DNA of 64,000 bases from Mayfieldus sp963781495 (GTDB lineage Bacteria; Actinomycetota; Thermoleophilia; Solirubrobacterales; 70-9): assembly GCA_963781495.1 (NCBI GenBank), contig CAWAFX010000002.1, forward strand, positions 62,001-126,000. Direction: 5' to 3'. The notes under the pieces were generated by a model, which made no database searches, was not told where the DNA came from, and was given only the letters and a program-made list of their open reading frames with translations. Below are positions 38,660-46,860 of the stretch, in pieces. Position 1 is the stretch's first letter; every line of letters begins with the position of its first letter. A program made the position numbers and the translations under genes.

Positions 38660-39012
38660 CGCTGCACCAGCTCTCGAACCTCGACCGCTCCGCCCATCCG
38701 GGCGGCGGGGATGCGAGCCGCCAGCTCGGTCGCGGCCTGCGGGTCGTCGGTCTCGAGGAACAGGTAGCCGCCGAGCGCTTCCTTGGTCTCGGCGAAGGGC
38801 CCGTCGGTGGTCAGCGTCTTGCCGTCTTCGACCCGGACCGTCGTCGCCGTCTCCGGGGGCTGCATCTGCTCGCCGGTGGTGACGCCGGGCGTCTGGTTGA
38901 TCGCCTGGTAGTCGGCGTAGACGGCCTGCTGCTCTTCCTGCGAGAGGGCATCCCATTCCGGTGTCCCCGGCAGCGGGGTGTCGCCCTGATGAATCAGCAG
39001 CATGTACTTCAT
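38656..39012 (-). CDS. YCII/DGPF-domain protein, ECF42-associated (copy 2)
   Basis: 118 residues, first gene of the ECF42 operon, with LTTDGPFAETKEALGGYLFLETDD and a C-terminal IPAARMGGAVEVRELVQR nearly repeated in copy 1. The start ATG 39012 has a near-perfect Shine-Dalgarno (AAGGAGG). A candidate ECF42 promoter lies at 39050-39075. The function of DGPF proteins is unknown; they resemble muconolactone-isomerase folds. Confidence 0.88.
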   Translation of the reverse strand: MKYMLLIHQGDTPLPGTPEWDALSQEEQQAVYADYQAINQTPGVTTGEQMQPPETATTVRVEDGKTLTTDGPFAETKEALGGYLFLETDDPQAATELAARIPAARMGGAVEVRELVQR

Positions 39013-39049
39013 TCATTCCTCCTTGATTGCAAGGTGCTGTCTTCCCTCA

Positions 39050-39075
39050 GACGAACGGGATGGGGCAGATGGACA
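39050..39075 (-). promoter_or_regulatory. Candidate ECF42-dependent promoter
   Basis: On the minus strand TGTCCA (39075-39070) is followed after 16 nt by CGTC (39053-39050). This matches 5 of 6 bases of the TGTCGA -35 and the CGTC -10 reported for ECF42 sigma factors. It is 38 nt upstream of the first DGPF gene, as expected for autoregulation. Confidence 0.45.
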
Positions 39076-39083
39076 GGTGAGCC

Positions 39084-39600
39084 TCACGTGCTCGGGCTTT
39101 TCCGGGCCTCCATCCGGCGCTTGAGAGTTCGGAGGCCGGCAACCAGATAGGAGCGAACGGATCTGGTGGTCTCGATTTGAAGCTTTCGCGCGGCTCTCCG
39201 GGCGCTTTGCACGCCCAGCCCCACCAGCCGTCCTCAGTGCGAAAGCTCTCGTAAATGGAACGGCGTGCTGTCTGGTGACGCGAGGCTCAGCTCGAAAACC
39301 GCGCGCAAATGGGGCTCGATGCGTTCGTTGTCGGACATGCGAGAGATCGCGACACCATCACTCTGGTCGGCATCGACTCCCGCATAGGTCCAATCGAGCT
39401 CGTCCATGAGAAGCCAGCCCCCGGGGTTGAGCAACTTCTCGATCAGCATCACTGCGAAAGCGTGGATGGTTCAATTCTGGGCGCCGTCGAGGTAGCAGAA
39501 GTCGTATGCGGGTGCGCAGTTGCCGGCTTGATCGGAGTGGCGCTCGATTTCCTCTTGAGGAACCACGTGTAACTGCTGTAGCTGCGAACGAACGACCTCG
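39084..39600 (-). pseudogene. Degraded class I SAM-dependent methyltransferase
   Basis: Remnant of a methyltransferase. The visible frame reads HVVPQEEIERHSDQAG ... APAYDFCYLDGAQN, then an in-frame TGA where a tryptophan is expected (D-G-A-x-N-W), then MLIEKLLNPGGWLLMDELDW and EPHLRAVFELSLASP. A stop or frame change follows at 39234 and the last part continues as KLQIETTRSVRSYLVAGLRTLKRRM to 39084. The 5' end, including the SAM-binding glycine motif, is missing and the remnant abuts tRNA-Gly. Multiple lesions make it a pseudogene rather than one sequencing error. Confidence 0.65.
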
Positions 39601-39609
39601 GGGAGAAAA

Positions 39610-39682
39610 AGCGGACGACGGGACTCGAACCCGCTACCTCGAGCTTGGGAAGCTCGCGCTCTACCAGGTGAGCTACGTCCGC
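39610..39682 (-). tRNA. tRNA-Gly (anticodon CCC)
   Basis: A complete cloverleaf on the minus strand: acceptor GCGGACG/CGTCCGC, D-arm GCTC..GAGC, anticodon arm CGAGC-TTCCCAA-GCTCG with anticodon CCC (reads GGG), T-arm with GTTCGAG. No CCA is encoded. The 3' flank is a T-run (TTTTTCTCC) that can terminate it. The neighbouring pseudogene ends at this tRNA, a common integration site. Confidence 0.94.
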
Positions 39683-39695
39683 ACGTGGGCCGATT

Positions 39696-40193
39696 CTAGG
39701 GCCGGCGCGGGAGCAGCGAGGCGGCGCGCAGCATCCCGCGCTCGAGCCGCGATCCGCGGGCCGGCAGCAGCCCCAGCTCACGCATGATCTCGGCGCCGTC
39801 GTAGTAGCTGACCAGGTGCGAGATCCGCACCTCCCCGTCGAGGGTCGCGACGTCGACGCCCTCGCTGTGGATCCGGCGGCCGGTGGCGCGGAGGCCGTCG
39901 AGCTCGCCGCCGTGGGTCATCGACGCCTTCCACTCGCCGGCGGTGAAGTCATCGCCGTGGGCGGCCCGCACGAGCTCGAAGTGCAGATCGCCAAAGGCGG
40001 CCATCACCTCGGCGACGTGGGCCCGGATCTTGCCCGACCCGCGGGCGACGACGCCGGCGCCGCGGTCGTCATAGACGCCGTCGGGGGCGAAGAAGGCGAC
40101 CACGGCCGCCGGATCGTGCGAGTTCCACGCCTCCAGATAGGCGTGCATGAGCGCGTCGCGGGCCGTCGCTTCGGCGCTGCCGAGGGTCGCCAC
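39696..40193 (-). CDS. SnoaL-like NTF2-fold protein (paralogue of the one at 24.5 kb)
   Basis: 165 residues from GTG 40193. ALMHAYLEAWNSHDPAAVVAFFAPDGVYDD is the classical SnoaL/ketosteroid-isomerase opening, and DGEVRISHLVSYYDGAEIMRELG closes the fold. The tail LPARGSRLERGM matches LPPQGSAAERGM of the other copy. Small-molecule binding or isomerisation is possible; no substrate is evident. It lies between tRNA-Gly and the divergent thioredoxin-like gene. Confidence 0.78.
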   Translation of the reverse strand: MATLGSAEATARDALMHAYLEAWNSHDPAAVVAFFAPDGVYDDRGAGVVARGSGKIRAHVAEVMAAFGDLHFELVRAAHGDDFTAGEWKASMTHGGELDGLRATGRRIHSEGVDVATLDGEVRISHLVSYYDGAEIMRELGLLPARGSRLERGMLRAASLLPRRP

Positions 40194-40244
40194 GCATTGA
40201 TCTAACCACGCCGGCTGGGTTCACCGCCTCTCTACCCTTGGCCG

Positions 40245-40766
40245 ATGAGCGCGCGCTCCTTCGCGGTCTTCATGGCCGCCCTGGCCGTCGTTGGATTGCT
40301 CGCCTATGGGCTGCTGAGCAAGGGCGGCGCCAACGTCGACATCGGCGAGAAGGCGCCGGTGAGCGCGCTTCCGGCGCTCGACGGACACGGCGAGAGCAGC
40401 CTCGCCGACTACCGCGGCCGCTGGGTGCTGGTCAACTTCTGGGCCTCGTGGTGTCTGCCCTGCCGCGACGAGTCGCCGGTCCTGCAGAGCTTCTATCGCC
40501 ATCACCGGGCGCAGAAGTTCACGATCCTCGGCGTCGACACCCGTGACATCAGCAGCGACGGCAAGACGTTCGACTCCAAGTACGGGATCACCTATCCCCA
40601 GGTCCACGACGGCGACGGCCAGTACGGGCACGACTTCGGCACCACCGGCGTGCCGGAGAACTTCCTCATCGACCCGCAGGGCAAGTTGGTCGTGATCCGG
40701 CGCGGGCCGGTCGACCAGACCTACCTCGACCGCTACATCGCCCCGACGATCGAGGGCCGGTCGTGA
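40245..40766 (+). CDS. TlpA/CcmG-type membrane-anchored thioredoxin
   Basis: 173 residues with an N-terminal membrane anchor (about 5-24) and an extracytoplasmic thioredoxin fold. The redox site is WASWCLPCRDE (C70, C73), with a later cis-proline motif TTGVPENFLID. It reduces cysteines of apocytochrome c before heme attachment. The stop overlaps the start of ccmH (GTGA), so the two form a second half of the cytochrome c maturation set, about 5 kb from ccmEF. The start is ATG 40245. Confidence 0.9.
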   Translation: MSARSFAVFMAALAVVGLLAYGLLSKGGANVDIGEKAPVSALPALDGHGESSLADYRGRWVLVNFWASWCLPCRDESPVLQSFYRHHRAQKFTILGVDTRDISSDGKTFDSKYGITYPQVHDGDGQYGHDFGTTGVPENFLIDPQGKLVVIRRGPVDQTYLDRYIAPTIEGRS

Positions 40767-41236
40767 TCGTTCGGCGCGCGATGGCCCTGGCGGCGCTGGC
40801 GCTGGTCGTCCTGGCGGCACCCGGCGCGGCGGCGGCGGATCAGACCGCCCGTGCCTCGCTGCCGGACATCGAGGACGAGGTGATGTGCCCGGTCTGCGGC
40901 ACCCTGCTGCAGCTCTCCGACTCGCCGCAGGCCGAACGCGAGCGGGTCTTCATCCGCAAGCTGATCAACGAGGGGCGCAGCAAGGACCAGATAAAGGAGG
41001 CGCTGGTGGCCCAGTACGGCGACGCGGTCCTGGCGACGCCGCAGGGCTCGGGCTTCGACCTCACCGCCTACCTGGTCCCGATCCTTGGCTTTTTGGTCGC
41101 CGCCGTAGCGCTGGTCGTCGGGGTGCGGCGCTGGCGCGGCTCCGGCGAACACGCCGGGACTGACCCGGAGGCAAAGCCGCCCCAAGGCGAGGACGCCGAA
41201 CGGCTGGACTCGGACCTGGCCCGCTACGACCTCTGA
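40763..41236 (+). CDS. ccmH: Cytochrome c maturation protein CcmH
   Basis: 157 residues. A signal peptide (about 1-25) leads to the CcmH helical domain with EVMCPVCGTLLQLSDS (C42, C45), the thiol pair that handles apocytochrome disulfides. The family consensus is R-C-P-x-C-Q, so R/Q are replaced here. FIRKLINEG and the region AQYGDAVLATPQGSGFD follow, then a C-terminal membrane helix (about 95-118) and a short charged tail. The GTG start lies inside the stop of the thioredoxin gene. It acts at the outer face of the membrane. Confidence 0.9.
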   Translation: MIVRRAMALAALALVVLAAPGAAAADQTARASLPDIEDEVMCPVCGTLLQLSDSPQAERERVFIRKLINEGRSKDQIKEALVAQYGDAVLATPQGSGFDLTAYLVPILGFLVAAVALVVGVRRWRGSGEHAGTDPEAKPPQGEDAERLDSDLARYDL

Positions 41237-41242
41237 GCCGAG

Positions 41243-42304
41243 TCAGGCTGAGGCGGCGACGACTTCGGCCACCCGCTCCGCCGCCTTGCCGTCCCACATC
41301 GGCGGCGGTTCCTTCGGCGCCTCGTGCTCGGCCAGCAGACCCGGGATCTCGGCGATCCGGTTCGGGTCGAGGCCGAGCAGGGTGTTGGTGCCGGCGCGGA
41401 TCGTCACCGGGCGCTCGGTGTTGTCGCGCAGCGTGAAGCAGGGCACCCCGAGGTAGGTCGTCTCCTCCTGGATCCCGCCCGAGTCGGTCAGCACCGCGCC
41501 GGCGTCGGCCTCCAGCGAGAGGAACTCCAGATAGCCGACCGGCTCGGTGACCCAGTCCGGCGGCGAGTCCAGGCCCTTGCGGGTGCGGGGATGGGCCGGG
41601 AACAGCACCGGCATCTCCTCCGCCACCTCGGCCAGCTTCTCGATCGCCGTCGGCAGCAGCGGCCCGTCGACCAGCGCCGGCCGGTGCAGGGTGACGAGCA
41701 GATAGCTGCCGGGCTCGAGGCCGTGCGCCTTCGCCGCCTCGAGCGAGCGGAAGCGGTCCTCCAGCGCCACCAGGGTGTCGATCATCGTGTTGCCGACGAA
41801 GTGCATCCGCTCCTCGGCGGTGCCCTCGGCCCGCAGGTTCTCGACCGCCTCGTCGGAGTGCAGGAACAGGTAGTCGGAGAGGCGGTCGGTGACGATCCGG
41901 TTGACCTCCTCCGGCATCGTCGGGTCGAAGCTGCGCAGCCCGGACTCGATGTGGGCGAGCGGGATCAGCTCCTTGGCGGCGACCAGCGAAGCCGCAAGGG
42001 TCGAGTTGACGTCGCCGGGGACGATCATCAGGTCCGGGCGCTCGGCCTCGACCAGCGGCTCCAGGCGCTCGATCACCCGCGCCGTCTGCTGGCCATGGGA
42101 GCCGGAGCCGACCTCGAGCATGTGGTCGGGCTCGCTCAGCCCGCCGAGCTCCTCGAAGAAGACCTGCGACATCACCGGGTCGTAGTGCTGGCCGGTGTGG
42201 ACGAGCGAGTGCTCGGCGTCGGGCAGCCGCTCGCGCAGCCGCGCCACCACCGGCGCCATCTTCACGAAGTTGGGCCGAGTCCCGACGATGTAGGTGATCC
42301 GCAT
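41243..42304 (-). CDS. wecB: UDP-N-acetylglucosamine 2-epimerase (non-hydrolysing)
   Basis: 353 residues with a GT-B fold. VGTRPNFVKMAPV is at the N-terminus, HTGQHYDPVMSQVFFEEL follows, HIESGLRSFDPTMPEEVNR carries the catalytic region, and the C-terminal substrate motif is LTDSGGIQEETTYLGVP. It interconverts UDP-GlcNAc and UDP-ManNAc for surface polysaccharide or teichuronic-type polymers. The length is normal. It converges on ccmH with 6 nt between stops and is divergent from the calcium-repeat protein. Confidence 0.94.
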   Translation of the reverse strand: MRITYIVGTRPNFVKMAPVVARLRERLPDAEHSLVHTGQHYDPVMSQVFFEELGGLSEPDHMLEVGSGSHGQQTARVIERLEPLVEAERPDLMIVPGDVNSTLAASLVAAKELIPLAHIESGLRSFDPTMPEEVNRIVTDRLSDYLFLHSDEAVENLRAEGTAEERMHFVGNTMIDTLVALEDRFRSLEAAKAHGLEPGSYLLVTLHRPALVDGPLLPTAIEKLAEVAEEMPVLFPAHPRTRKGLDSPPDWVTEPVGYLEFLSLEADAGAVLTDSGGIQEETTYLGVPCFTLRDNTERPVTIRAGTNTLLGLDPNRIAEIPGLLAEHEAPKEPPPMWDGKAAERVAEVVAASA

Positions 42305-42408
42305 CGCGGCGGGAGCATAGATGTGGCTCCCGGCGCCACCGCAGCCGAGCCGTGAAACAAATGTCCAGCCGGTTAATGGGCCCTGAGCGGCGGGCCGATT
42401 GAGGCCCG

Positions 42409-43060
42409 GTGAGCTCGTCCAGCAGGGGAAAGCTTGTGATCGGGATCGTCGCTGCAGCCGTGGCGCTGCTCGCCGTGTTCGCGAGCTCGGCCCTGGCCCG
42501 CGACCGCAATCACGACCGGCTGCCCGACGGTTGGGAGAAGCAGAACCATCTGGCGCTGCGGATCAAGCAAACCAAGCGTGACCAGGACCGCGACAAGCTC
42601 GCCAACAAGCTCGAGTTCCGCTACAAGACCAACCCGCACAGGGCCGACACCGACGGCGACGGGCTCAAGGACGGTGACGAGATCGCCGAGGGCACCGATC
42701 CGCGCAACCCCGACACCGACGGCGACGGCCTAAGCGACGGCTTCGAGGTCAAGATCGGCTATGACCCCACCGACCCCGACACAGACGGCGACGGCATCCC
42801 CGACGGCCAGGAGACGATCGGCTACATCGGCTCCTTCAACGGCATCACGCTGACCGATCAACCTGATCCGCGGCGGCACCGTGACCGGAACGGTCACCCC
42901 CGATACCGACATCGAGTGCGACCGGGTGTCAGACGACGAGGACCTCGACGGCACCTGCACCCCGGCCGACCTTCATCCCGGGGTGATGGTCTCCGACACC
43001 GAGTTCGACGAGGACCTGCCCACGGTCTTCGACGAGGTCGACCTCGTCGGCGTCAGCTGA
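42409..43060 (+). CDS. Secreted thrombospondin type 3 repeat protein (one apparent 1-nt insertion)
   Basis: GTG start at 42409 and a signal peptide (about 9-30). Three Asp-rich calcium-binding repeats of the form DTDGDGLKDGDE, then GTDPRNPDTDGDGLSDGFE and DPTDPDTDGDGIPDGQE. At about 42854-42856 one extra base must be removed to continue as INLIRGGTVTGTVTPDTDIECDRVSDDEDLDGTC and reach TGA at 43058. Repaired length is 216 residues. Extracellular, calcium-stabilised, probably adhesive or structural (inference). Its end overlaps the next convergent gene by 8 nt. Confidence 0.72.
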
Positions 43061-43775
43061 TCCCGAGGTCGTGAAGCCCGGCTAGGCAGCCGTCGTGGGC
43101 GGCCTGCTGGTGCTGAGGGTCGAACACCTGGGCATAGAGGGTCGCGAGGTGCTCGGGGTCGCTGCGGAACTGCGGCGGTACCAGCTGAAGGTTGTCGTTG
43201 CTGCCGCAGAACTGCCGCGCCGACGCATACGGATCGCCGGCGGGCGGAGTCGGAGGCTGGACCGGCAAGTTGCCGGGGTTCGCGGTCGCCGAAGTCCCTG
43301 ACGAAGGCTTGGGGGCGTGCTTCTTATGCCCGTGCTTCGGGCCGGCCTTGCCCTGGTTCTGTCCCGCCTTGCTGTTCCCGGAGCCGGAACGAGATTGGCC
43401 CGATCCATTTCCGTTCGAGGACGACCCACCGCCGTTGGCCTGGCCTCCGTTGGCCTGGCTCTGGCTGCTGCTGGCGGGTGCGACGACCCGCGAGGAGGTC
43501 GAGTCGCTGGCCGAGACATGCTTTGGGTGGCTGGGCTTCGCGGTCTGGGCCTTGCTGACCGAGCGCTGGCTCCGTGGCTTGTGGACCTGCTTCGCCGTGC
43601 TCTCCTTCGGGAGCGCCTCGGCCAGCTTGGCCGACTGCACGGTCTGCACGGAGGCGTGCTCGCTGCCCCCGTTGGCGCCCCCACCGCCGCCGCAGCCGCC
43701 GGCCGTCAAAGCGCATATCGACAGCGATACGCCGAGCGCAATCCCCTGCCAGGGTCCGAGTCCGCGGTACACCAC
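43053..43775 (-). CDS. Secreted Ser/Gly/Asn-rich low-complexity protein
   Basis: About 241 residues from GTG 43775 (AGGAAG just upstream). An N-terminal hydrophobic signal ends in GGCGGGG, which may be a weak lipobox. A long low-complexity linker rich in S, G, N, Q, K and H follows (about 30-170), then a compact C-terminal region with two cysteines: ASARQFCGSNDNLQLVPPQFRSDPEHLATLYAQVF and HDGCLAGLHDLG. The domain at the end could be the functional head on a wall-spanning tether. No known family is recognised. Confidence 0.6.
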   Translation of the reverse strand: MVYRGLGPWQGIALGVSLSICALTAGGCGGGGGANGGSEHASVQTVQSAKLAEALPKESTAKQVHKPRSQRSVSKAQTAKPSHPKHVSASDSTSSRVVAPASSSQSQANGGQANGGGSSSNGNGSGQSRSGSGNSKAGQNQGKAGPKHGHKKHAPKPSSGTSATANPGNLPVQPPTPPAGDPYASARQFCGSNDNLQLVPPQFRSDPEHLATLYAQVFDPQHQQAAHDGCLAGLHDLGIS

Positions 43776-43888
43776 ACACTTCCTAGCGGTCGCCAGGTGA
43801 CAAATCAACTGAACGAATAGTCAGTTAGAGCGACTCCTTGAGTTTTCGGTATTGCGCTGAGCCAGTCCGCATCTAAGGTCGTCGGGCT

Positions 43889-44302
43889 GTGAGAAAGCTG
43901 CGAAACGTCGCCGTTGTTGCCTTTCTTGTCACCGCGGCCCTGTCGCTGTCTGGATGCTTCGTCGTCTACAACTGGGGCGACGGCACCCGCAACATCACCG
44001 TGCCGCCGGCGATCAGCGACCAGATCATCTGGAACTGCACCTCCGAGCACGGCACAGGGGCAGCCCGGGCCTTCTGCGCCCTCGACTCCATTCACGCGCT
44101 CTGTTACGCCAAGCCCGACCCCGGCGTGAGCCAATCCGATTGCAACCACATCTCCTCCTACGGGGACTGGAAGGACATGGAGCACGCGATCGTCGAGGTG
44201 ACCGGCCCCAACGAGGATTGCCTGAGCTTCTTCTGGAAGAACGGCGGCTACCCGGATGACTTCTGGGGCTCGGTCTTCAAGGGGTTCGCGGGCTGCAAGT
44301 GA
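43889..44302 (+). CDS. Six-cysteine lipoprotein, copy 1
   Basis: 137 residues from GTG 43889. The lipobox is LSGC (C23). The mature protein has six cysteines (C50, C63, C72, C85, C111, C136) and the shared pattern W-N-C-T ... F-C-A-L-D-S-I-x-x-L-C ... D-C ... Y-G-D-W-K-D-M-E-H-A-I-V-E-V-T-G ... CLSFFW ... G-C-K at the end. This suggests three disulfides in a small extracellular globule on a lipid anchor. No known domain is recognised. It is the first of three tandem related genes, overlapping the second by 4 nt. Confidence 0.72.
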   Translation: MRKLRNVAVVAFLVTAALSLSGCFVVYNWGDGTRNITVPPAISDQIIWNCTSEHGTGAARAFCALDSIHALCYAKPDPGVSQSDCNHISSYGDWKDMEHAIVEVTGPNEDCLSFFWKNGGYPDDFWGSVFKGFAGCK

Positions 44303-44760
44303 GGGGGCGTCGTAAGTTCGTCATCGTCGCCGCCGCGGCAATCGTGGCGCTGGCGATCGCCGGCTGCGACTCGAGCTACAACTTCCACTTCTACAACGGC
44401 TGCACCGGCCCCCTGGGCGCCTGCGGTCAGCATCAGTTCACCGAGCACGAGGACCCCAGCGCGCGGATCATCCTCGGCTGTACCCAGGCTTACGGCAAGG
44501 CCGGACGCGCCGACTGCGCACTGCGGCTGATCGGGGCTAGCTGCCAGCAGGCGCCGCCGCCCAACTTCACCCATTGCGCCGAAGCGGCGGACGTTCGCCA
44601 GTACGGCGGTTACACGACCAACGGCGGCTCGATGGAAGCGGCGATCGAGCAGGTGACCGGTCCGCAGGAGTGCCTGAGCTGGCTCGAGTACGTCTTCCAG
44701 GGTGGCGTGGTCTATGGGTGGTGGCAGGGGACCGACCGCGGGACCTACGGCTGTCAATGA
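44299..44760 (+). CDS. Six-cysteine lipoprotein, copy 2 (with an extra cysteine pair)
   Basis: 153 residues from GTG 44299, inside the stop of copy 1. The lipobox is IAGC (C23). The conserved cysteines are C61, C73, C82, C93, C125 and C152, with an additional pair C35/C42 in an N-terminal insertion. It keeps the D-C-A-L-R-L-I-x-x-x-C core, Y-G-G-Y ... M-E-A-A-I-E-Q-V-T-G-P and CLSWLEY. It is paralogous to copies 1 and 3, unknown function, extracellular. It overlaps copy 3 by 4 nt (ATGA). Confidence 0.72.
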   Translation: MRGRRKFVIVAAAAIVALAIAGCDSSYNFHFYNGCTGPLGACGQHQFTEHEDPSARIILGCTQAYGKAGRADCALRLIGASCQQAPPPNFTHCAEAADVRQYGGYTTNGGSMEAAIEQVTGPQECLSWLEYVFQGGVVYGWWQGTDRGTYGCQ

Positions 44761-45181
44761 GCCGCAGGTGGCGCAAGGTCGCGGCCGTGGCTGTCCTGGC
44801 CGCGGCGGCCCTGGCCCTTTCGGGATGCTGGGCCACCGTCTACAGGACCCCGGCAACGGCGACAGGAACATCACCCTGACGAAGGACTTCAGCCACCGGC
44901 TGATCTGGAGTTGCACGGACGCAGGTCGGGGCGGGGTCGCCAGCAGCGTGACTTCTGCGTCCTCGACAGGATCAACGGCGTCTGCCGCGCGATTCCCGAG
45001 GTCAACATCTCCCAGGACGATTGCCTGGCCCTCGCCAATTACGGCTATTGGCAGGACCTGGATCGGGCGATCCACCAGGTGATCGCCGCTAGCGGCTGCC
45101 TCAGCGTCTTCGAAAGCCAAGACGCCGGCGCTTACCAGTTCTGGGGCGATGTGCCGCCGGCGCGTTGCCGGCTGCAAGTAG
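44757..45181 (+). pseudogene. Six-cysteine lipoprotein, copy 3, with three apparent indels
   Basis: ATG 44757 begins a lipoprotein signal ending LSGC (C24) then WATVY. To follow the pattern of copies 1 and 2 the frame must change about 44845 (to read DPGNGDRNITLTKDF and RLIWSCTDAG), again about 44930-44940 (to RDFCVLDRINGVC, DDCLALANYGYWQDLDRAI, CLSVFE), and again about 45165 (to AGCK and the stop at 45179-45181). All six cysteine positions survive. Three lesions in 425 bases suggest either a decaying third copy or a local run of base-calling errors in G/C homopolymers. Repaired length would be about 141 residues. Confidence 0.6.
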
Positions 45182-45193
45182 GCGGGCGCCGCC

Positions 45194-46844
45194 CTACATC
45201 CGCTCCGGCGCGCTGATCCCCAGCAGGCCGAGGGTCCGCGCGATCGCCCGCTTGGTGACCACGCAGAGCGCCAGCCGCGACTCCTGAACCCCCTCGCCCT
45301 CGGCGCCGACGACCTGGCAGTCGCGGTAGAAGGCATGAAAGTCGGCTGCGACGGTGCCGGCGTAGGCGCAGAGCCGGTGCGGGGCGCGGCGCTCGGCCGC
45401 CTCGGCGACCTCGTCCGGGAAGCTCCAGCAGCCGCTTGACCAGCGCCCGCTCGGAGGGCTCTACCGGCGCAGCCACGGCCGCGAGGTCGGAAGCCAGGGC
45501 CTTCTCGACCGCGTCAGATCCGATCTCCTCCCCCGCCTTGCGCAGGATGCTGGCGATCCGCGCGTGCGCGTACTGCACGTAGTAGACCGGGTTGTCGTTG
45601 GACTGCTCGCGGGCCAGCTGCAGGTCGAGGTCGATGGTGCTGTCGTGGTCGCGCTGGAGCATGAAGAAGCGGGTCGCGTCGACCCCGATGTCGTCGAGCA
45701 GCTCGTCGAGGGTGACGAAATCCCCGCGCCGCTTCGACATCTGCGCCCGCTCGCCGCGCTCGACGATGTGGACGAACTGCATGATCTGGCCCTCGAATGA
45801 CTCGGGGTCGAAGCCCAGCGCCTCCAGCGCCGCCCGCACCCGCGCCGTATAGCCGTGGTGGTCGGCGCCGAGGATGTCGATCAGGCGCTGGTAGCCGCGC
45901 TCGAGCTTGTCGCGGTGATAGGCGATGTCGGAGGCGAAGTAGGTCGGCTCGCCGTCAGAGCGCAGCAGCACCCGGTCCTTGTCGTCGCCGAAGGCGGTCG
46001 TTCGCAGCCACAGCGCCCCCTCGCTCTCGAAGGTCTGGTCCTTCTGGCGCAGGTCATCGATCGCCTTCTCCACCGCTCCCCCCTCCTCCAGCGATCGCTG
46101 CGAGAACCAGCTGTCGAACTCGACCCCGTAGCGGCGCAGGGTCGCGGCGATCGACTCCAGCATCAGCTCCGCCCCGCGCCGGGCCAGGGTCTGGGGGTCG
46201 CCGCGATCGACTCCTTCTTCGGCCAGCTGCTTGCCCAGCTCGGCTACGTAGTCGCCCTCGTAGCCGTCCTCGGGGGTCGGCTCGCCCCTCATCGCGGCGG
46301 CGATCGAGGCCCCGAAGCGGTCCATCTGGCCCCCGATGTCGTTGATGTAGTACTCGCGGTCGACCTCGTTGCCGACCGCCTCCAGCATCCGGGCAACCGC
46401 GTCGCCGTGGGCGCCGTGGCGCCCGCCGGCGGCGGTCAGGGGGCCGGTCGGGTTGGCGGAGACGAACTCGACCAGCACCTTCTCGGTCTTCGCGGCCGGG
46501 CGGATCCCGAGCCCATCGCCGGCGGCGACCAGCGCCGCGATCGCCTCCCGGTACCAGCGCTGGGAGAGAAAGAGGTTGACGAACCCGGGGCCGGCGACCT
46601 CGACCCGCTCGGCGCCGGGGCCGAGCCGCTCGCCCAGCTCGGCGCTGAGCCGCTCGGCGACCTCGCGCGGAGCCTGCCCGAGGCTGCCGGCGAGCAGCAT
46701 CGCCGCGTTGGAGCTGTAGTCGCCGTGCTCGGGCTGCGGCGGGCGCTCGAGGCCGGGCTCGGCGCTGACGCCGTCTCCCGACACCGCCTGGGCCACCTCG
46801 CGCAGGGTGCTGCGGAGCTCCGCTATCGGATCGGCTTCAGGCAT
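45194..46844 (-). CDS. argS: Arginyl-tRNA synthetase (one apparent 1-nt insertion; unusual HIGH motif)
   Basis: Start ATG 46844. N-terminal Add1 domain, class I Rossmann core and DALR anticodon domain. The core is recognised from VEFVSANPTGPL, EYYINDIGGQMDRFG, DGEPTYFASDIAYHRDK, and the KMSKS-equivalent AQMSKRRGDFVTLDEL. The HIGH signature, expected as H-V-G-H-G after ANPTGPL, reads TAAGG. One extra C in the CCC at about 45417-45419 shifts the frame after RLLEL; correction gives the normal ending SAPERM and 549 residues. It charges tRNA-Arg. Convergent with the lipoprotein cassette, 13 nt apart. Confidence 0.9.
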
Positions 46845-46860
46845 TGGTCAATCGTATGTA

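Noticed and set aside
39234..39452. Independent 72-residue gene
   Set aside because: It is a frame-limited piece of the methyltransferase remnant that continues on both sides after a stop and a frame change.
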